Below the pieces are notes generated by a model. That model had not been told where the DNA came from. It saw nothing but the letters and a program-made list of their open reading frames with translations, and made no database searches. A DNA stretch of 64,000 bases from Pseudomonas sp. P5_109 (GTDB lineage Bacteria; Pseudomonadota; Gammaproteobacteria; Pseudomonadales; Pseudomonadaceae), in the NCBI RefSeq assembly GCF_034009455.1, contig NZ_CP125380.1, positions 1,653,001-1,717,000 of the forward strand, given 5' to 3'. Within the stretch, counting starts at the first letter, position 1; the number at the start of each line of letters is the position of its first letter. Positions 16,565 through 24,802 of the stretch are shown here, in pieces. The position numbers and the translations under genes were made by a program.

Positions 16565-17458
16565 GTGGAGTTCAGCCAATTGCGCATCTTCCAGGCGGTG
16601 GCGGAAGAAGGGTCCATAACCCGTGCTGCCGAACGGCTGCATCGAGTGCCATCGAACCTGTCGACCCGGCTCAAGCAGCTGGAAGAACAACTGGGTGTCG
16701 AACTTTTCCTGCGAGAGCGTCAGCGCTTGCAGCTATCACCTGCGGGAAAAGTCTTGCTGGACTACACCGCCAAGCTGTTTGCCTTGCACGACGAAGCCAG
16801 CGCCGCGGTGCAGGGCGGGCAACCGGCGGGCGACTTCGTGCTTGGCACCATGTACAGCACGGCGGCGATTCACCTTCCGGGGCTTTTGGCGCGCTATCAC
16901 CGCTTGTATCCGGCGGTGAACCTGCAGGTGCAGTCCGCCCCCAGTGGTGAATTGCTCGAAGGCCTGCTCACCGGTCGACTCGATGCGGCACTGGTGGATG
17001 GTCCTCTGGAACTGGCCGGGCTAGACGGTGTGCCCTTGTGTGAAGAGCGCCTGGTGCTGATCAGCGAAGCCGATCATCCGCCGGTGCGCAGCGCGCTGGA
17101 TGTGCAAGGGCGCGCGGTGTTCACCTTTCGCCAGGGCTGTTCCTATCGCATGCGCCTGGAGGCCTGGTTCGCCCATGACCACGCGGCCATGGGCCGGGCG
17201 ATGGAGATCGAGTCCTACCCGGGAATGCTGGCGTGTGTGATTGCCGGTTCCGGTGTAGCGTTGATGTCGGAGTCGATGCTCGCCAGCCTGCCGGGTCGTG
17301 AGAGTGTGGCGGTGCATCCGTTGGCCGAACCGTTTGCCAGCGCTACCACCTGGCTGATGTGGCGCAAGGGCATGGTCGGGGCCAACCTGAATGCCTGGAT
17401 CGAGCAGCAACAGGTGGTTTTTCCGCTGGCACCGGTACAGACGCAGGAGATTGCCTGA
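16565..17458 (+). CDS. LysR-family transcriptional regulator
   Basis: The 297-residue protein starts with a typical LysR helix-turn-helix (FSQLRIFQAVAEEGSITRAAERLHRVPSNLSTRLKQLEEQLGVELFLRE). A substrate-binding domain follows, with LGTMYSTAAIHLPGLLARYHRLYPAVNLQV and DAALVDGPLE. Its sequence resembles the PtrR-type subgroup (putrescine-utilisation regulators), but I would not rely on that. The GTG at 16565 is chosen since GGAG lies six bases upstream; an in-frame TTG at 16553 would overlap that site. It is divergent from the MFS transporter gene, which it probably regulates. Confidence 0.88.
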   Translation: MEFSQLRIFQAVAEEGSITRAAERLHRVPSNLSTRLKQLEEQLGVELFLRERQRLQLSPAGKVLLDYTAKLFALHDEASAAVQGGQPAGDFVLGTMYSTAAIHLPGLLARYHRLYPAVNLQVQSAPSGELLEGLLTGRLDAALVDGPLELAGLDGVPLCEERLVLISEADHPPVRSALDVQGRAVFTFRQGCSYRMRLEAWFAHDHAAMGRAMEIESYPGMLACVIAGSGVALMSESMLASLPGRESVAVHPLAEPFASATTWLMWRKGMVGANLNAWIEQQQVVFPLAPVQTQEIA

Positions 17459-17593
17459 ACAAAGGCTGATTGTGATGGATTCAGTAACAGATCGTTGCCA
17501 CTTTGCGCGAGCATTGCGTATGACTTCGGACTATTATCAGTGCGAAGGGGCTACAGAATTTTGGCCGCTCGGCACTACCCTGAAGGGGGCACC

Positions 17594-17722
17594 ATGAAAG
17601 AGAAAATCCAAAACTGGCTGCATGACCTGGGCGTGGCTCTCGGTTTGATCGAACCGCCTCTGCAACCCGTGCCTATTCGTACTGACGACGAACAGCGTCG
17701 GCGTCAGCAGCGACGCCGGTAA
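17594..17722 (+). CDS. Small basic protein of 42 residues
   Basis: An ATG preceded by the strong site AAGGGGG opens a frame for MKEKIQNWLHDLGVALGLIE, followed by PPLQPVPIRTDDEQ and an arginine-rich tail (RRRQQRRR). The N-terminal half would form an amphipathic helix and the tail could bind nucleic acid or acidic lipids. I recall similar short proteins in other Pseudomonas genomes but know no function. The excellent ribosome-binding site and ordered composition argue that it is real despite its size. A REPIN starts 35 bases after the stop. Confidence 0.65.
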   Translation: MKEKIQNWLHDLGVALGLIEPPLQPVPIRTDDEQRRRQQRRR

Positions 17723-17756
17723 CAAAAGCTGCAAGCGGCTGGTGCGCAGGGCTTTT

Positions 17757-17889
17757 TGTGGCGAGGGGGCTTGCCCCCGTTCGGCTGCGAAGCAGTCGTA
17801 AAGTCAGTCAATGCGGTCTTTCTGATGTATCCCAATTGAATGTTCTGGGGCTGCTGCGCAGCCCAGCGGGGGCAAGCCCCCTCGCCACA
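17757..17889. repeat. REPIN, family B (TGTGGCGAGGGGGCTTGCCC type)
   Basis: Arms TGTGGCGAGGGGGCTTGCCC and their inverse enclose a long middle that also holds a smaller inverted pair (GGCTGCGAAGCAG near the left, CTGCTGCGCAGCC near the right). The same family occurs at 23739, 25402 and 48664. It is distinct in sequence and length from family A. Confidence 0.9.
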
Positions 17890-17915
17890 GAACAGCGCGC
17901 TCGCCACTCACCGCC

Positions 17916-18167
17916 TCAGTACCGCCCGATCTCCAGCAAAAAACGGCTCAAATCATTCGCCGTCCTGACGGTCTTGAGCATCCGGTCTTCTTCCACGGTG
18001 AGCGCCGTTACACCCAGTTCATCTTCCAGATGGAAGATCAGCTCTTCGATATCTTTTTTATCCAATCCCAACTGCGCCAGGCTGGCGTTGTCGTCGAAGT
18101 CATCCTTGCCTTCCAGCAGGCGGCTGATGTAGCGATGTACCACAGCACGAAGGTCAGCTTCTTTCAT
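17916..18167 (-). CDS. Acyl-carrier-protein-like protein without the phosphopantetheine serine
   Basis: The 83-residue acidic protein reads as an ACP fold. It has helix I (EADLRAVVHRYISRLLEG), then the loop and helix II segment LAQLGLDKKDIEELIFHLEDELGV, and a last helix TVRTANDLSRFLLEIG. In true carrier proteins the start of helix II is D-S-L, and the serine carries 4'-phosphopantetheine. Here the same place reads Asp36-Lys37-Lys38, so it cannot be charged in the usual way. It may be a regulatory or structural ACP mimic. The gene lies 70 bases downstream of an MBL-fold hydrolase gene on the same strand and is probably co-transcribed. The start at 18167 has GAAGAACG upstream; a longer frame reaching 18266 lacks ACP character. 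Confidence 0.72.
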   Translation of the reverse strand: MKEADLRAVVHRYISRLLEGKDDFDDNASLAQLGLDKKDIEELIFHLEDELGVTALTVEEDRMLKTVRTANDLSRFLLEIGRY

Positions 18168-18237
18168 GATCGTTCTTCGAGGAGGTGCGTGTAGGTCTCC
18201 CTGCCGGTGCAGGTCCTGCCGTTGAGTACAGCAGGCT

Positions 18238-18963
18238 TTAGCCGTGTGAGCGCTGCCATTCGTCAATCATGCTGCGCAAATGCTCCCCGGAAAAACTGCC
18301 GAAATGTCCGCCATGCACCGTACGGATCGGCAGCGCATGCAAGCGTTGCAGGCTGTGGGCGTAGTCATCGAGGTTGGAATGGTAGGCGTCTTCGATCAGT
18401 GGGCCGTCGTAGATGATATCGCCGCTGAACAAGGTCTCGGTGGCGGCTTCGTACAGGCAGATGCCGCCCGGCGAGTGTCCCGGTGTGTGCACCACCTGCA
18501 ACACCCGATTGCCCAGGTCCAGCACATCCCCATCTTCGACAAACCCCGTGGCCGGTGCGGCCTTGACCCGGTACTCGGCGTAGCACAGCGGGCAATCGGG
18601 GTGCGCCTCGAACATGTCGTCGCCGACGAAGGCTTTGCTCAGGTCGTTGTCGCCATCCGGTGACGCGAGAATGTCCGCCTCGGCCGGATGCACGAGGCGC
18701 TCATTGAACTCGTGATGACCGGCGATGTGATCGAAATGACAGTGGCTGGCGACGGCCACCAGCGGACGTTCGGTGATCCACGGCAGTTGCTCGCGCAGAC
18801 TGACCAGGCCCGAGCCACTGTCCAGCAGCAGGTCCTTGTCACGGCCCTGGATGTGCCAGAGATTGCAGCGGTAGAAAGGGCGGATGTACGGCTCGTGGAT
18901 CAGGCGGATGCCGTCGCTGAAATGTTTTACCTCGAACCACTGATCGCAGCTGACGATCTTCAT
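18238..18963 (-). CDS. MBL-fold metallo-hydrolase
   Basis: The 241-residue protein has the metallo-beta-lactamase metal site HCHFDHIAGHHEF (His74, His76, Asp78, His79). Later it has HTPGHSPGG and FSGDIIYDGP, then a final TVHGGHFG that supplies the last histidine. It should bind two metal ions and hydrolyse an ester, thioester or phosphodiester in the cytoplasm. A cysteine pair (DCPLCYAEY) in the insert after the first motif is unusual and could be structural. AAGGAAA precedes the ATG. It heads a two-gene unit with the ACP-like gene, which makes a thioesterase-like role tempting, but that is inference. Confidence 0.85.
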   Translation of the reverse strand: MKIVSCDQWFEVKHFSDGIRLIHEPYIRPFYRCNLWHIQGRDKDLLLDSGSGLVSLREQLPWITERPLVAVASHCHFDHIAGHHEFNERLVHPAEADILASPDGDNDLSKAFVGDDMFEAHPDCPLCYAEYRVKAAPATGFVEDGDVLDLGNRVLQVVHTPGHSPGGICLYEAATETLFSGDIIYDGPLIEDAYHSNLDDYAHSLQRLHALPIRTVHGGHFGSFSGEHLRSMIDEWQRSHG

Positions 18964-18982
18964 AAGCAGTTTCCTTCAGGCG

Positions 18983-19018
18983 AAAAAAAACGGGTGTGGC
19001 AACCGACGCCACACCCGT
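18983..19018 (-). terminator. Terminator of the gbu operon
   Basis: On the minus strand CGGGTGTGGC and GCCACACCCG form a 10-bp stem (arms at 18991-19000 and 19008-19017), followed by eight T. It lies 32 bases after the symporter stop codon and upstream of the MBL gene, so it separates the gbu operon from the MBL/ACP-like unit. Confidence 0.9.
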
Positions 19019-19049
19019 CGAAGAAAGCATCAAGTCGTTATGTCAAAGC

Positions 19050-20429
19050 TTAGGCAGCGCTGGCCACAGTCGTTGGACGAGGGGACAGCAGGCTGACCAG
19101 TACGAAGCTCACCAGGCCCACACCGAGGCTGTAGTAGATCGGGGTGTTGGCGTCCAGGCCATCCTTGAACATGAACAGCAGCGCGGTGGCGAAGCCCATG
19201 CCCATGCTGGCGATGGCGCCGGCGGTGGTGGCGCGTTTCCAGAAGATGGCGCCCATCAGCGGGATCAGCATGCCGCCCACCAACAGGTTGTAGGCCAGGG
19301 TCAGGGCGCTGATCACGTCGTTGACTACCAGTGCGATGCCGAGCACCACGATGCCGGTCAACAGGGTGAACAGGCGGTTCATGCCCAGGCTCGACTGTTT
19401 ACCGCCGCGCAGCTTCGGCAGCAGGTCTTCGGTCAGGGTGGTGGCAGCGGCCAGCAGTCCGGCGCTGGCGGTGGACATCATGGCGGCCAGTGCGGCAGCG
19501 ATCACCAGGCCACGGATACCGTCCGGCAGGGACAGTTTGACGATGGCGGCGAAGGCATTGTTGACGTTGTCCAGATCCGGGATCAGTACGTGTGCAGCCA
19601 TGCCGATCAGGGCGCAGGCCAGGCCGTAGAGGATGCAGTAGATACCGGCAGCGGTACCGGCAACCTGAGCTACTTTGGCGGTCTTGACGGTGAACACCCG
19701 TTGCCAGATGTCCTGACCGATCAGGATGCCGAAGAAGTAGATCATGAAGTAGGTGATGATGGTGTCCCAGCCGATGGTCGTGAAGCTGAAGTTCGACGCC
19801 GGCAGTTTCAACACCAACTCATCCCAGCCGCCAACGCGGTACAGGCAGATCGGCAACAGGATGAACATCAGGCCAACGGTCTTGATGACGAACTGGACGA
19901 TGTCGGTCAGGGTCAGCGACCACATGCCGCCGATGGCCGAGTAAATCACCACGACGCCGCCACCGAGCAGCACCGAGATCCAGAACGGCAGGCCGAACAG
20001 CACTTGCAGAACGGTGCCGATCGCCAGGATCGAAGTCACGCCGATCATCAGCGCGTAGGCCAGCATGATCACCGCGCTCGCGGAGCGGGCCATCGGGTTG
20101 TAGCGTTTTTCCAGCACCTGGGTAACGGTGTAGATCTTCAGTTTCAGCAGCGGTTTGGCGAGGAACAGGTTCAGCGCGACGATCCCGCAACCGAGGGCCG
20201 CGCACAGCCAGAAACCGGAGATGCCATGCACGTAGCCCAGACGCACGGTGCCCACGGTGGATGCGCCGCCCAGAACGGTGGCAGCCATGGTGCCCATGTA
20301 CAGGCTTGGGCCGAGGTTACGACCGGCGACCAAAAAGTCTTCGTTGGTCTTGGCCTTGCGCATGCCGTAGTAGCCGAGTATCAGCATCGCGGCGGCGTAG
20401 ATGAGTACGACGAATAAATCCAAAGCCAT
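19050..20429 (-). CDS. Sodium:solute symporter, gbu cluster
   Basis: The 459-residue membrane protein has about thirteen hydrophobic segments and SSF-family features: MRKAKTNEDFLVAGRNLGPSLYMGTMAATVLGGASTVGT near the N-terminus, QVLEKRYNP, and a late AALAAMMSTASAGLLAAATTLTEDLL. It should couple Na+ entry to uptake of a solute across the inner membrane. In the P. aeruginosa chromosome a symporter of this family ends the gene cluster containing gbuA, and the order here is the same. The substrate is thus probably 4-guanidinobutyrate or a related compound, an inference from context. GGAGA lies ten bases before the ATG, and a strong terminator follows the gene. Confidence 0.85.
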   Translation of the reverse strand: MALDLFVVLIYAAAMLILGYYGMRKAKTNEDFLVAGRNLGPSLYMGTMAATVLGGASTVGTVRLGYVHGISGFWLCAALGCGIVALNLFLAKPLLKLKIYTVTQVLEKRYNPMARSASAVIMLAYALMIGVTSILAIGTVLQVLFGLPFWISVLLGGGVVVIYSAIGGMWSLTLTDIVQFVIKTVGLMFILLPICLYRVGGWDELVLKLPASNFSFTTIGWDTIITYFMIYFFGILIGQDIWQRVFTVKTAKVAQVAGTAAGIYCILYGLACALIGMAAHVLIPDLDNVNNAFAAIVKLSLPDGIRGLVIAAALAAMMSTASAGLLAAATTLTEDLLPKLRGGKQSSLGMNRLFTLLTGIVVLGIALVVNDVISALTLAYNLLVGGMLIPLMGAIFWKRATTAGAIASMGMGFATALLFMFKDGLDANTPIYYSLGVGLVSFVLVSLLSPRPTTVASAA

Positions 20430-20479
20430 TATGGCGTGTCTCCGATTGTCTTTTTTATGTGAGGCTGAAAATCAATTCC

Positions 20480-20569
20480 TGTGGGAGCGTGGCTTGCCCG
20501 CGAAGGGAGCGCCGCGGTCCACTAGGCAGACCGCGTTATCGTTCATCGCGGGCAAGCCACGCTCCCACA
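20480..20569. repeat. REPIN, family A variant, inside the gbu operon
   Basis: Arms TGTGGGAGCGTGGCTTGCCC and their inverse flank a middle with its own CCGCGGTC/GACCGCG pairing. It lies between the NCS1 permease and the sodium symporter genes, so it is transcribed inside the operon and could affect mRNA stability between them. Confidence 0.88.
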
Positions 20570-20601
20570 GGTAATGTGTTGACCACAGGTAATGCGTTTA
20601 A

Positions 20602-22113
20602 TCAGGCAACTTGACGCATCGCCGGTTTTGCGAGCGAATCCGTGCTCTTGCTGCGAGGGTCGTTCGGGCCGAACACTTCGCGCGGTTCCGGGAACAGGCT
20701 CAGCAGCGCCAGGTACACCAGCGAGGCCAGGCCCAGGGTCACCGGCAGGCTGATGTCGATACCACCGGCCATTTCGCCCAGTGGACCGACAAACTGACCC
20801 GGCAGGTTGACGAAGCACAGGCCGACGGCCGCACTCGGGATCCAGGCGCCCAGGCCACGCCAGTTCCAGCCGTGGGTGAACCAGTAGCGGCCACCTTTCT
20901 CGCCACGGGTGAACACTTGCAGGTCATCCGGGCAGTAGAAGCCGCGACGCACCAGCAGGCCGATGATCATGATCACCATCCATGGGGTGGTGCAGGTGAT
21001 GATCAGCACGGCGAAGGTCGACACGCTCTGCACCAGGTTGGCCGCGAAGCGCCCGATGAAGATGAAGGCAATCGACATCACACCGATCAGCAGCGTCGCC
21101 TTGACCCGCGACAGCACCCGAGGGAACACGCTGGACATGTCCAGGCCGGTGCCGTAGAGCGAGGTAGTGCCAGTGGACATGCCACCGATCACGGCGATCA
21201 GGCACACCGGCAGGAAGAACCAGCTCGGCGATACCGCCAGCAGGCCGCCGACATAGTTGTTGGCCGCGATGTAGTCCGGCGCCTTGACCGCTACGATGGT
21301 GGCGGTGACGAGGCCGAACAGGAACGGGATGAACGTTGCGATCTGCGAAATCACCACCGCCGCCATGATGCGGCGCTTGGAGGTGTCACGCGGAATGTAG
21401 CGCGACCAGTCGCCGAGGAATGCACCGAAAGAAATCGGGTTGCTCATCGCCACCAGTGCGGCGCCAATGAATGCGGCCCAGAAACCGGGCTGGCCCATGT
21501 TGACGGTACCGGCGTAGTTCGCATCGAAAGGACCGGCGAAGGCGAAGATGCCCAGCAGGAACAACAGGCTGGCGCTCCACACCGCGATCTTGTTGACCCA
21601 CAGCAGGAAGCGGAAGCCATAGATGCACACGGTCAGTACCAGGATCGCGAACAGACCGTAGGCCAGGCCCAGGGTCAGGTCGGTTTCCGGCAGGCCGATC
21701 AGGCGTTTGGCGCCACCGATCAGCGCATCCCCTGAACTCCACACCGAGAGCGAGAAGAAGGCGATGGCGGTCAACAGCGACAGGAACGAACCGACGATCC
21801 GCCCGTGCACGCCGAAGTGCGCACCGGAAGACACGGCGTTGTTGGTGCCGTTGATCGGGCCGAACAGGCCCATTGGCGCGAGGATCAGCGAACCCAGCAA
21901 TACGCCCAGCACAATCGCCCAGACGCCCGCCTGGAAAGACAGGCCGAACAGTACCGGGAAACTGCCGAGGACGGCGGTTGCAAAGGTGTTGGAACCACCG
22001 AAGATCATCCGGAACAAGTCCGTCGGGCCTGCGGTGCGTTCGTTGTCCGGGATCTGTTCGACCCCGTGGGTTTCAATTTGCGTAAGGCTTTGGTCGTTGT
22101 TGTTGTTATTCAT
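20602..22113 (-). CDS. NCS1-family permease (purine-cytosine permease-like), gbu cluster
   Basis: The 503-residue protein has about twelve membrane segments. Features of the nucleobase:cation symporter-1 family include GVWAIVLGVLLGSLILAPMGLFGPINGTNNAVSSGAHFGVHGR, FGAFLGDWSRYIP and GMSTGTTSLYGTGLDMSS. It probably imports a nitrogen-rich compound with a cation; its place between the guanidinobutyrase operon genes suggests a guanidino compound or a related base. The N-terminus is an asparagine run (MNNNNNDQ). GGAG lies six bases before the ATG, and the gene begins 55 bases after the NTF2-like gene. The same gene order is found at the gbuA locus in P. aeruginosa. Confidence 0.85.
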   Translation of the reverse strand: MNNNNNDQSLTQIETHGVEQIPDNERTAGPTDLFRMIFGGSNTFATAVLGSFPVLFGLSFQAGVWAIVLGVLLGSLILAPMGLFGPINGTNNAVSSGAHFGVHGRIVGSFLSLLTAIAFFSLSVWSSGDALIGGAKRLIGLPETDLTLGLAYGLFAILVLTVCIYGFRFLLWVNKIAVWSASLLFLLGIFAFAGPFDANYAGTVNMGQPGFWAAFIGAALVAMSNPISFGAFLGDWSRYIPRDTSKRRIMAAVVISQIATFIPFLFGLVTATIVAVKAPDYIAANNYVGGLLAVSPSWFFLPVCLIAVIGGMSTGTTSLYGTGLDMSSVFPRVLSRVKATLLIGVMSIAFIFIGRFAANLVQSVSTFAVLIITCTTPWMVIMIIGLLVRRGFYCPDDLQVFTRGEKGGRYWFTHGWNWRGLGAWIPSAAVGLCFVNLPGQFVGPLGEMAGGIDISLPVTLGLASLVYLALLSLFPEPREVFGPNDPRSKSTDSLAKPAMRQVA

Positions 22114-22168
22114 GATCAGCTCCGATCATAAAGGCGCGCTCATCGTGCGTGAGCGTCACCTGTGTTGG

Positions 22169-22591
22169 CTAAGGGGTTGGCAGCCCTTCCGGCATCGCGG
22201 ACAAATGTTCGTGGCAGGCCAGCCATAGGCCTTGTTGTTCTTGGCCAGACGCTTGTTTCTTGAAAACAATCGTCTCGCGCTCCTGGCTAAAGTGCTGCTC
22301 CCCTTGCATGCGCAGCTCGGTGGCCACGTCATGGATGAAAATCGCCACGTCACCCTGCAGGCTGACGAAAGCGTTGCTCGAGGTGCACGAGAGCACCTCG
22401 AAGCCATCCTCGGCGCGCCAGCTGTCCCACATCGCCTGATAGGCGTCGCGCGACAGCAGGGGCTGTTCGAGGGTGTAGAAGACGAAGCTGGCTTCAAAGC
22501 TGAACGCGCCGAAGTAGGCTTCGCGATCGTTACGGGCAAAAGCGGACACCAGGTCGGCGGCGGCTTTCAGAACCTGATCGCGTTCATTCAT
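22169..22591 (-). CDS. NTF2-like (SnoaL/DUF4440 type) protein, gbu cluster
   Basis: The 140-residue protein has the alpha+beta cone layout of NTF2-like proteins: a helical start (DQVLKAAADLVSAFARNDREAYFGAF), then beta segments ASFVFYTLEQPLLSRDAYQAMWDSW and FVSLQGDVAIFIHDVATEL. Members act as small enzymes or binding proteins, and the role here is unknown. The ATG at 22591 is preceded by GAGG that overlaps the stop of gbuA, so translation is probably coupled. An earlier TTG would add two residues. Its constant position between gbuA and the permease suggests a role in guanidino-compound metabolism. Confidence 0.75.
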   Translation of the reverse strand: MNERDQVLKAAADLVSAFARNDREAYFGAFSFEASFVFYTLEQPLLSRDAYQAMWDSWRAEDGFEVLSCTSSNAFVSLQGDVAIFIHDVATELRMQGEQHFSQERETIVFKKQASGQEQQGLWLACHEHLSAMPEGLPTP

Positions 22592-22600
22592 GACCAATCC

Positions 22601-23551
22601 TCAGCGGTGGACTACGCCAGGCAGTACGCAGAGCATTTCGTACAGCAGGTTGGCGGCCAGCAGCGAGGTGTTGCCGGTGGTGTCGTAAGCGGGCGAGACT
22701 TCTACCAGATCGCAACCGACCAGGTCGAGACCTTGGCAGCCACGAACGATCTCGATCGCCTGAATGGTCGTCAGACCACCGATTTCCGGGGTGCCGGTAC
22801 CTGGTGCCCAGGCCGGATCGATGCCGTCGATGTCGAAGCTGAGGTAGACAGGACCGCCGCCGACTTTCTCGCGGACTTCAGCCATCAAAGGCTCCAGCGA
22901 TTTGTGCCAGCACTCTTCGGCCTGGACCACACGAAAGCCCTGGTTGCGGCTCCAGTTGAAGTCGTCGGCGGTGTAGCCCTGGGCGCGCAGGCCAATCTGC
23001 ACCACGCGGTCCGGGTCCAGCAGGCCTTCTTCAACGGCGCGACGGAAGGTGGTGCCGTGGGCAATCTTCTCGCCGAACATGTGATCGTTCACATCGGCGT
23101 GAGCGTCGATGTGCACCAGGCCGACCTTGCCGTGCTTTTTATGGATGGCACGCAGGATCGGCAGGGTGATGGTGTGGTCGCCGCCCAGGGTCAGCGGGAT
23201 CACATCGTGTTCGAGGATGTTGTCGTAGGACTCTTCGATGATCCGTACGGCATCCAGCAGGTTGAAGGTGTTGATCGCGATGTCGCCGATGTCGGCAACC
23301 GACAGCGAGTCGAACGGCGCAGCGCCGGTCGCCATGTTGTACGGGCGGATCATTACCGATTCAGCACGGATTTCGCGAGGCCCGAAACGGGTGCCGGGAC
23401 GCAGGGAAGTGCCGATGTCCAGCGGCACGCCTACGAAGGCAGCGTCCAGGCCGGCAGCGGTGTTCAAGTGGGGGAGTCGCATCATGGTGGCGATGCCGCC
23501 GAAGCGCGGCATTTCGTTGCCGCCCAGTGGTTGGTGAAGAATCTTGTCCAC
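22601..23551 (-). CDS. gbuA: Guanidinobutyrase (ureohydrolase family)
   Basis: The 316-residue enzyme belongs to the arginase/agmatinase family. Its two-manganese site is visible as LGGDHTIT, HIDAHADVNDH and SFDIDGIDPAWAPGTGTPE. It hydrolyses 4-guanidinobutyrate to 4-aminobutyrate and urea, a step of arginine and agmatine catabolism in pseudomonads. The sequence is very close to what I recall of P. aeruginosa GbuA (RFGGIATMMRLPHL, RPGTRFGPREIRAESVMIRPYN). The start is a GTG at 23551 with GAGG eight bases upstream. It heads an operon with an NTF2-like protein, an NCS1 permease and a sodium symporter. A divergent LysR gene, gbuR, lies across a 353-base promoter region. Confidence 0.9.
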   Translation of the reverse strand: MDKILHQPLGGNEMPRFGGIATMMRLPHLNTAAGLDAAFVGVPLDIGTSLRPGTRFGPREIRAESVMIRPYNMATGAAPFDSLSVADIGDIAINTFNLLDAVRIIEESYDNILEHDVIPLTLGGDHTITLPILRAIHKKHGKVGLVHIDAHADVNDHMFGEKIAHGTTFRRAVEEGLLDPDRVVQIGLRAQGYTADDFNWSRNQGFRVVQAEECWHKSLEPLMAEVREKVGGGPVYLSFDIDGIDPAWAPGTGTPEIGGLTTIQAIEIVRGCQGLDLVGCDLVEVSPAYDTTGNTSLLAANLLYEMLCVLPGVVHR

Positions 23552-23673
23552 GGGTAGGGCCTCATCGTCGTTGTTTTATTTATTGGGTTGCACCGTTCAC
23601 GGAAGGGACGGGCACCGTTGTGGGCCGATTCTGCGAAATGTAGTGGCCGGGAAGAATCGCTACGGGCAAATAC

Positions 23674-23697
23674 TTAGTTCAGATTTTTCTAAACTAA
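23674..23697. promoter_or_regulatory. Candidate GbuR operator
   Basis: TTAGTTCAGA and TCTAAACTAA form an imperfect 10-bp inverted repeat (nine of ten pairs) around TTTT. It is 123 bases from the gbuA start and 208 from the gbuR start. AT-rich interrupted dyads of this length are typical LysR sites. No experimental proof is available. Confidence 0.6.
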
Positions 23698-23738
23698 TGG
23701 TGGAGGCCGGGATAGACTTCATGTCATGCGCAAGACCC

Positions 23739-23872
23739 TGTGGCGAGGGGGCTTGCCCCCGTTCGGCTGCGAAGCAGTCGTAAACCCTGTCGAAACGGTC
23801 TACCCGATGCAACCAGGGCGAATGCTTTTGGGGCCGCTTCGCGACCCAACGGGGGCAAGCCCCCTCGCCACA
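23739..23872. repeat. REPIN, family B, in the gbuR leader region
   Basis: TGTGGCGAGGGGGCTTGCCC arms in inverted orientation surround a middle containing GGCTGCGAAGCAG and GGGGCCGCTTCGCGACCC. It ends 32 bases before the gbuR start codon. This is an unusual place for a REPIN, which normally sits behind genes. Confidence 0.9.
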
Positions 23873-23904
23873 GTGTTACGCGTCGATCTTTGGAGAGAGC
23901 CCCC

Positions 23905-24798
23905 ATGGCCAACGCTTTACCCGACCTGAAACTATTGCGCATCTTCGTCAGCGTGGTGCGCCACCAGGGCTTCGCCAACGCCCAGCAGGAGCTCAATCTC
24001 TCGACGTCGGCCATCAGCACCTACATGAGCCAGCTCGAAGCGGCTCTCGGCCTGGTGCTGTGCCATCGCGGTCGTGGCGGTTTCAGCCTGACCAGCAAGG
24101 GCGAGCTGTTCCATCAGGAAACCCTGCGCCTATTGGGCGAGCTCGAAGGCTTCGAGCAGTATGCCGCCGCCCTCAAGGGCGAGTTGCGCGGTACCTTGAA
24201 CCTGGGGGTGATCGACTCCACGGTCAGCGACAAGGCCCTGCCGTTCGCCGAAGCCATCGGCGCCTACAGCCAGGAACACCCGGCCGTGCACTTGCACCTG
24301 TCGGTGATGAGCCCTTACGAATTGCAGCTCGGCGTGCAGGACAACCGTCTCGACCTGGCCATCGGCGCGTTTTCCACGCGCATGAGCGGTCTGGTGTACA
24401 TGCCGCTGTACCGTGAGCAACACTGGTTGTACTGCAGCACGCGGCATCCGCTGTTCAACGAGCGGCGCATTCCCGAGCAGGTCATCACCCAGCAGCGCAT
24501 GGTCGGTCGTGGTTACTGGAGCCAGGCCGAACTGGCGCGCCACGGCTTCAAGCACAGCGCCGCGACGGTGGAAAGTATGGAGGCGCAGTTGATTCTGGTG
24601 CTGTCCGGCGCCTACATCGGCTACCTGCCGGAGCACTACGCCCAGGCCTGGGCCGACAAGGGCGACTTGCGGGTGTTGCTGCCGGCGACCTTTGGTTATC
24701 AGGCGCCGTTCTCGATGATCGTGCGTCGGGGTCGTAGCCGCGAGCCGCTGATCCAGACGTTCCGCGACTTGCTTAAAGCCCAACTGAACCAGGCCTGA
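23905..24798 (+). CDS. gbuR: LysR-family regulator of the guanidinobutyrase operon
   Basis: The 297-residue protein has a LysR helix-turn-helix (DLKLLRIFVSVVRHQGFANAQQELNLSTSAISTYMSQLEAALGLVLC) and an effector domain beginning LNLGVIDSTVSDKALPFAEAI. It lies divergent from gbuA, exactly where GbuR is found in P. aeruginosa, in which it activates gbuA in response to guanidino compounds. The ATG at 23905 is preceded by GGAGAGA. A REPIN sits between the candidate operator and this gene, so its mRNA leader may be structured. The DTW-domain gene follows after four bases and should be co-transcribed. Confidence 0.85.
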   Translation: MANALPDLKLLRIFVSVVRHQGFANAQQELNLSTSAISTYMSQLEAALGLVLCHRGRGGFSLTSKGELFHQETLRLLGELEGFEQYAAALKGELRGTLNLGVIDSTVSDKALPFAEAIGAYSQEHPAVHLHLSVMSPYELQLGVQDNRLDLAIGAFSTRMSGLVYMPLYREQHWLYCSTRHPLFNERRIPEQVITQQRMVGRGYWSQAELARHGFKHSAATVESMEAQLILVLSGAYIGYLPEHYAQAWADKGDLRVLLPATFGYQAPFSMIVRRGRSREPLIQTFRDLLKAQLNQA

Positions 24799-24802
24799 GA
24801 AT

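Noticed and set aside
18996..20417. Plus-strand open frame of 473 codons
   Set aside because: It is antisense to the sodium:solute symporter gene; composition is that of a shadow frame.
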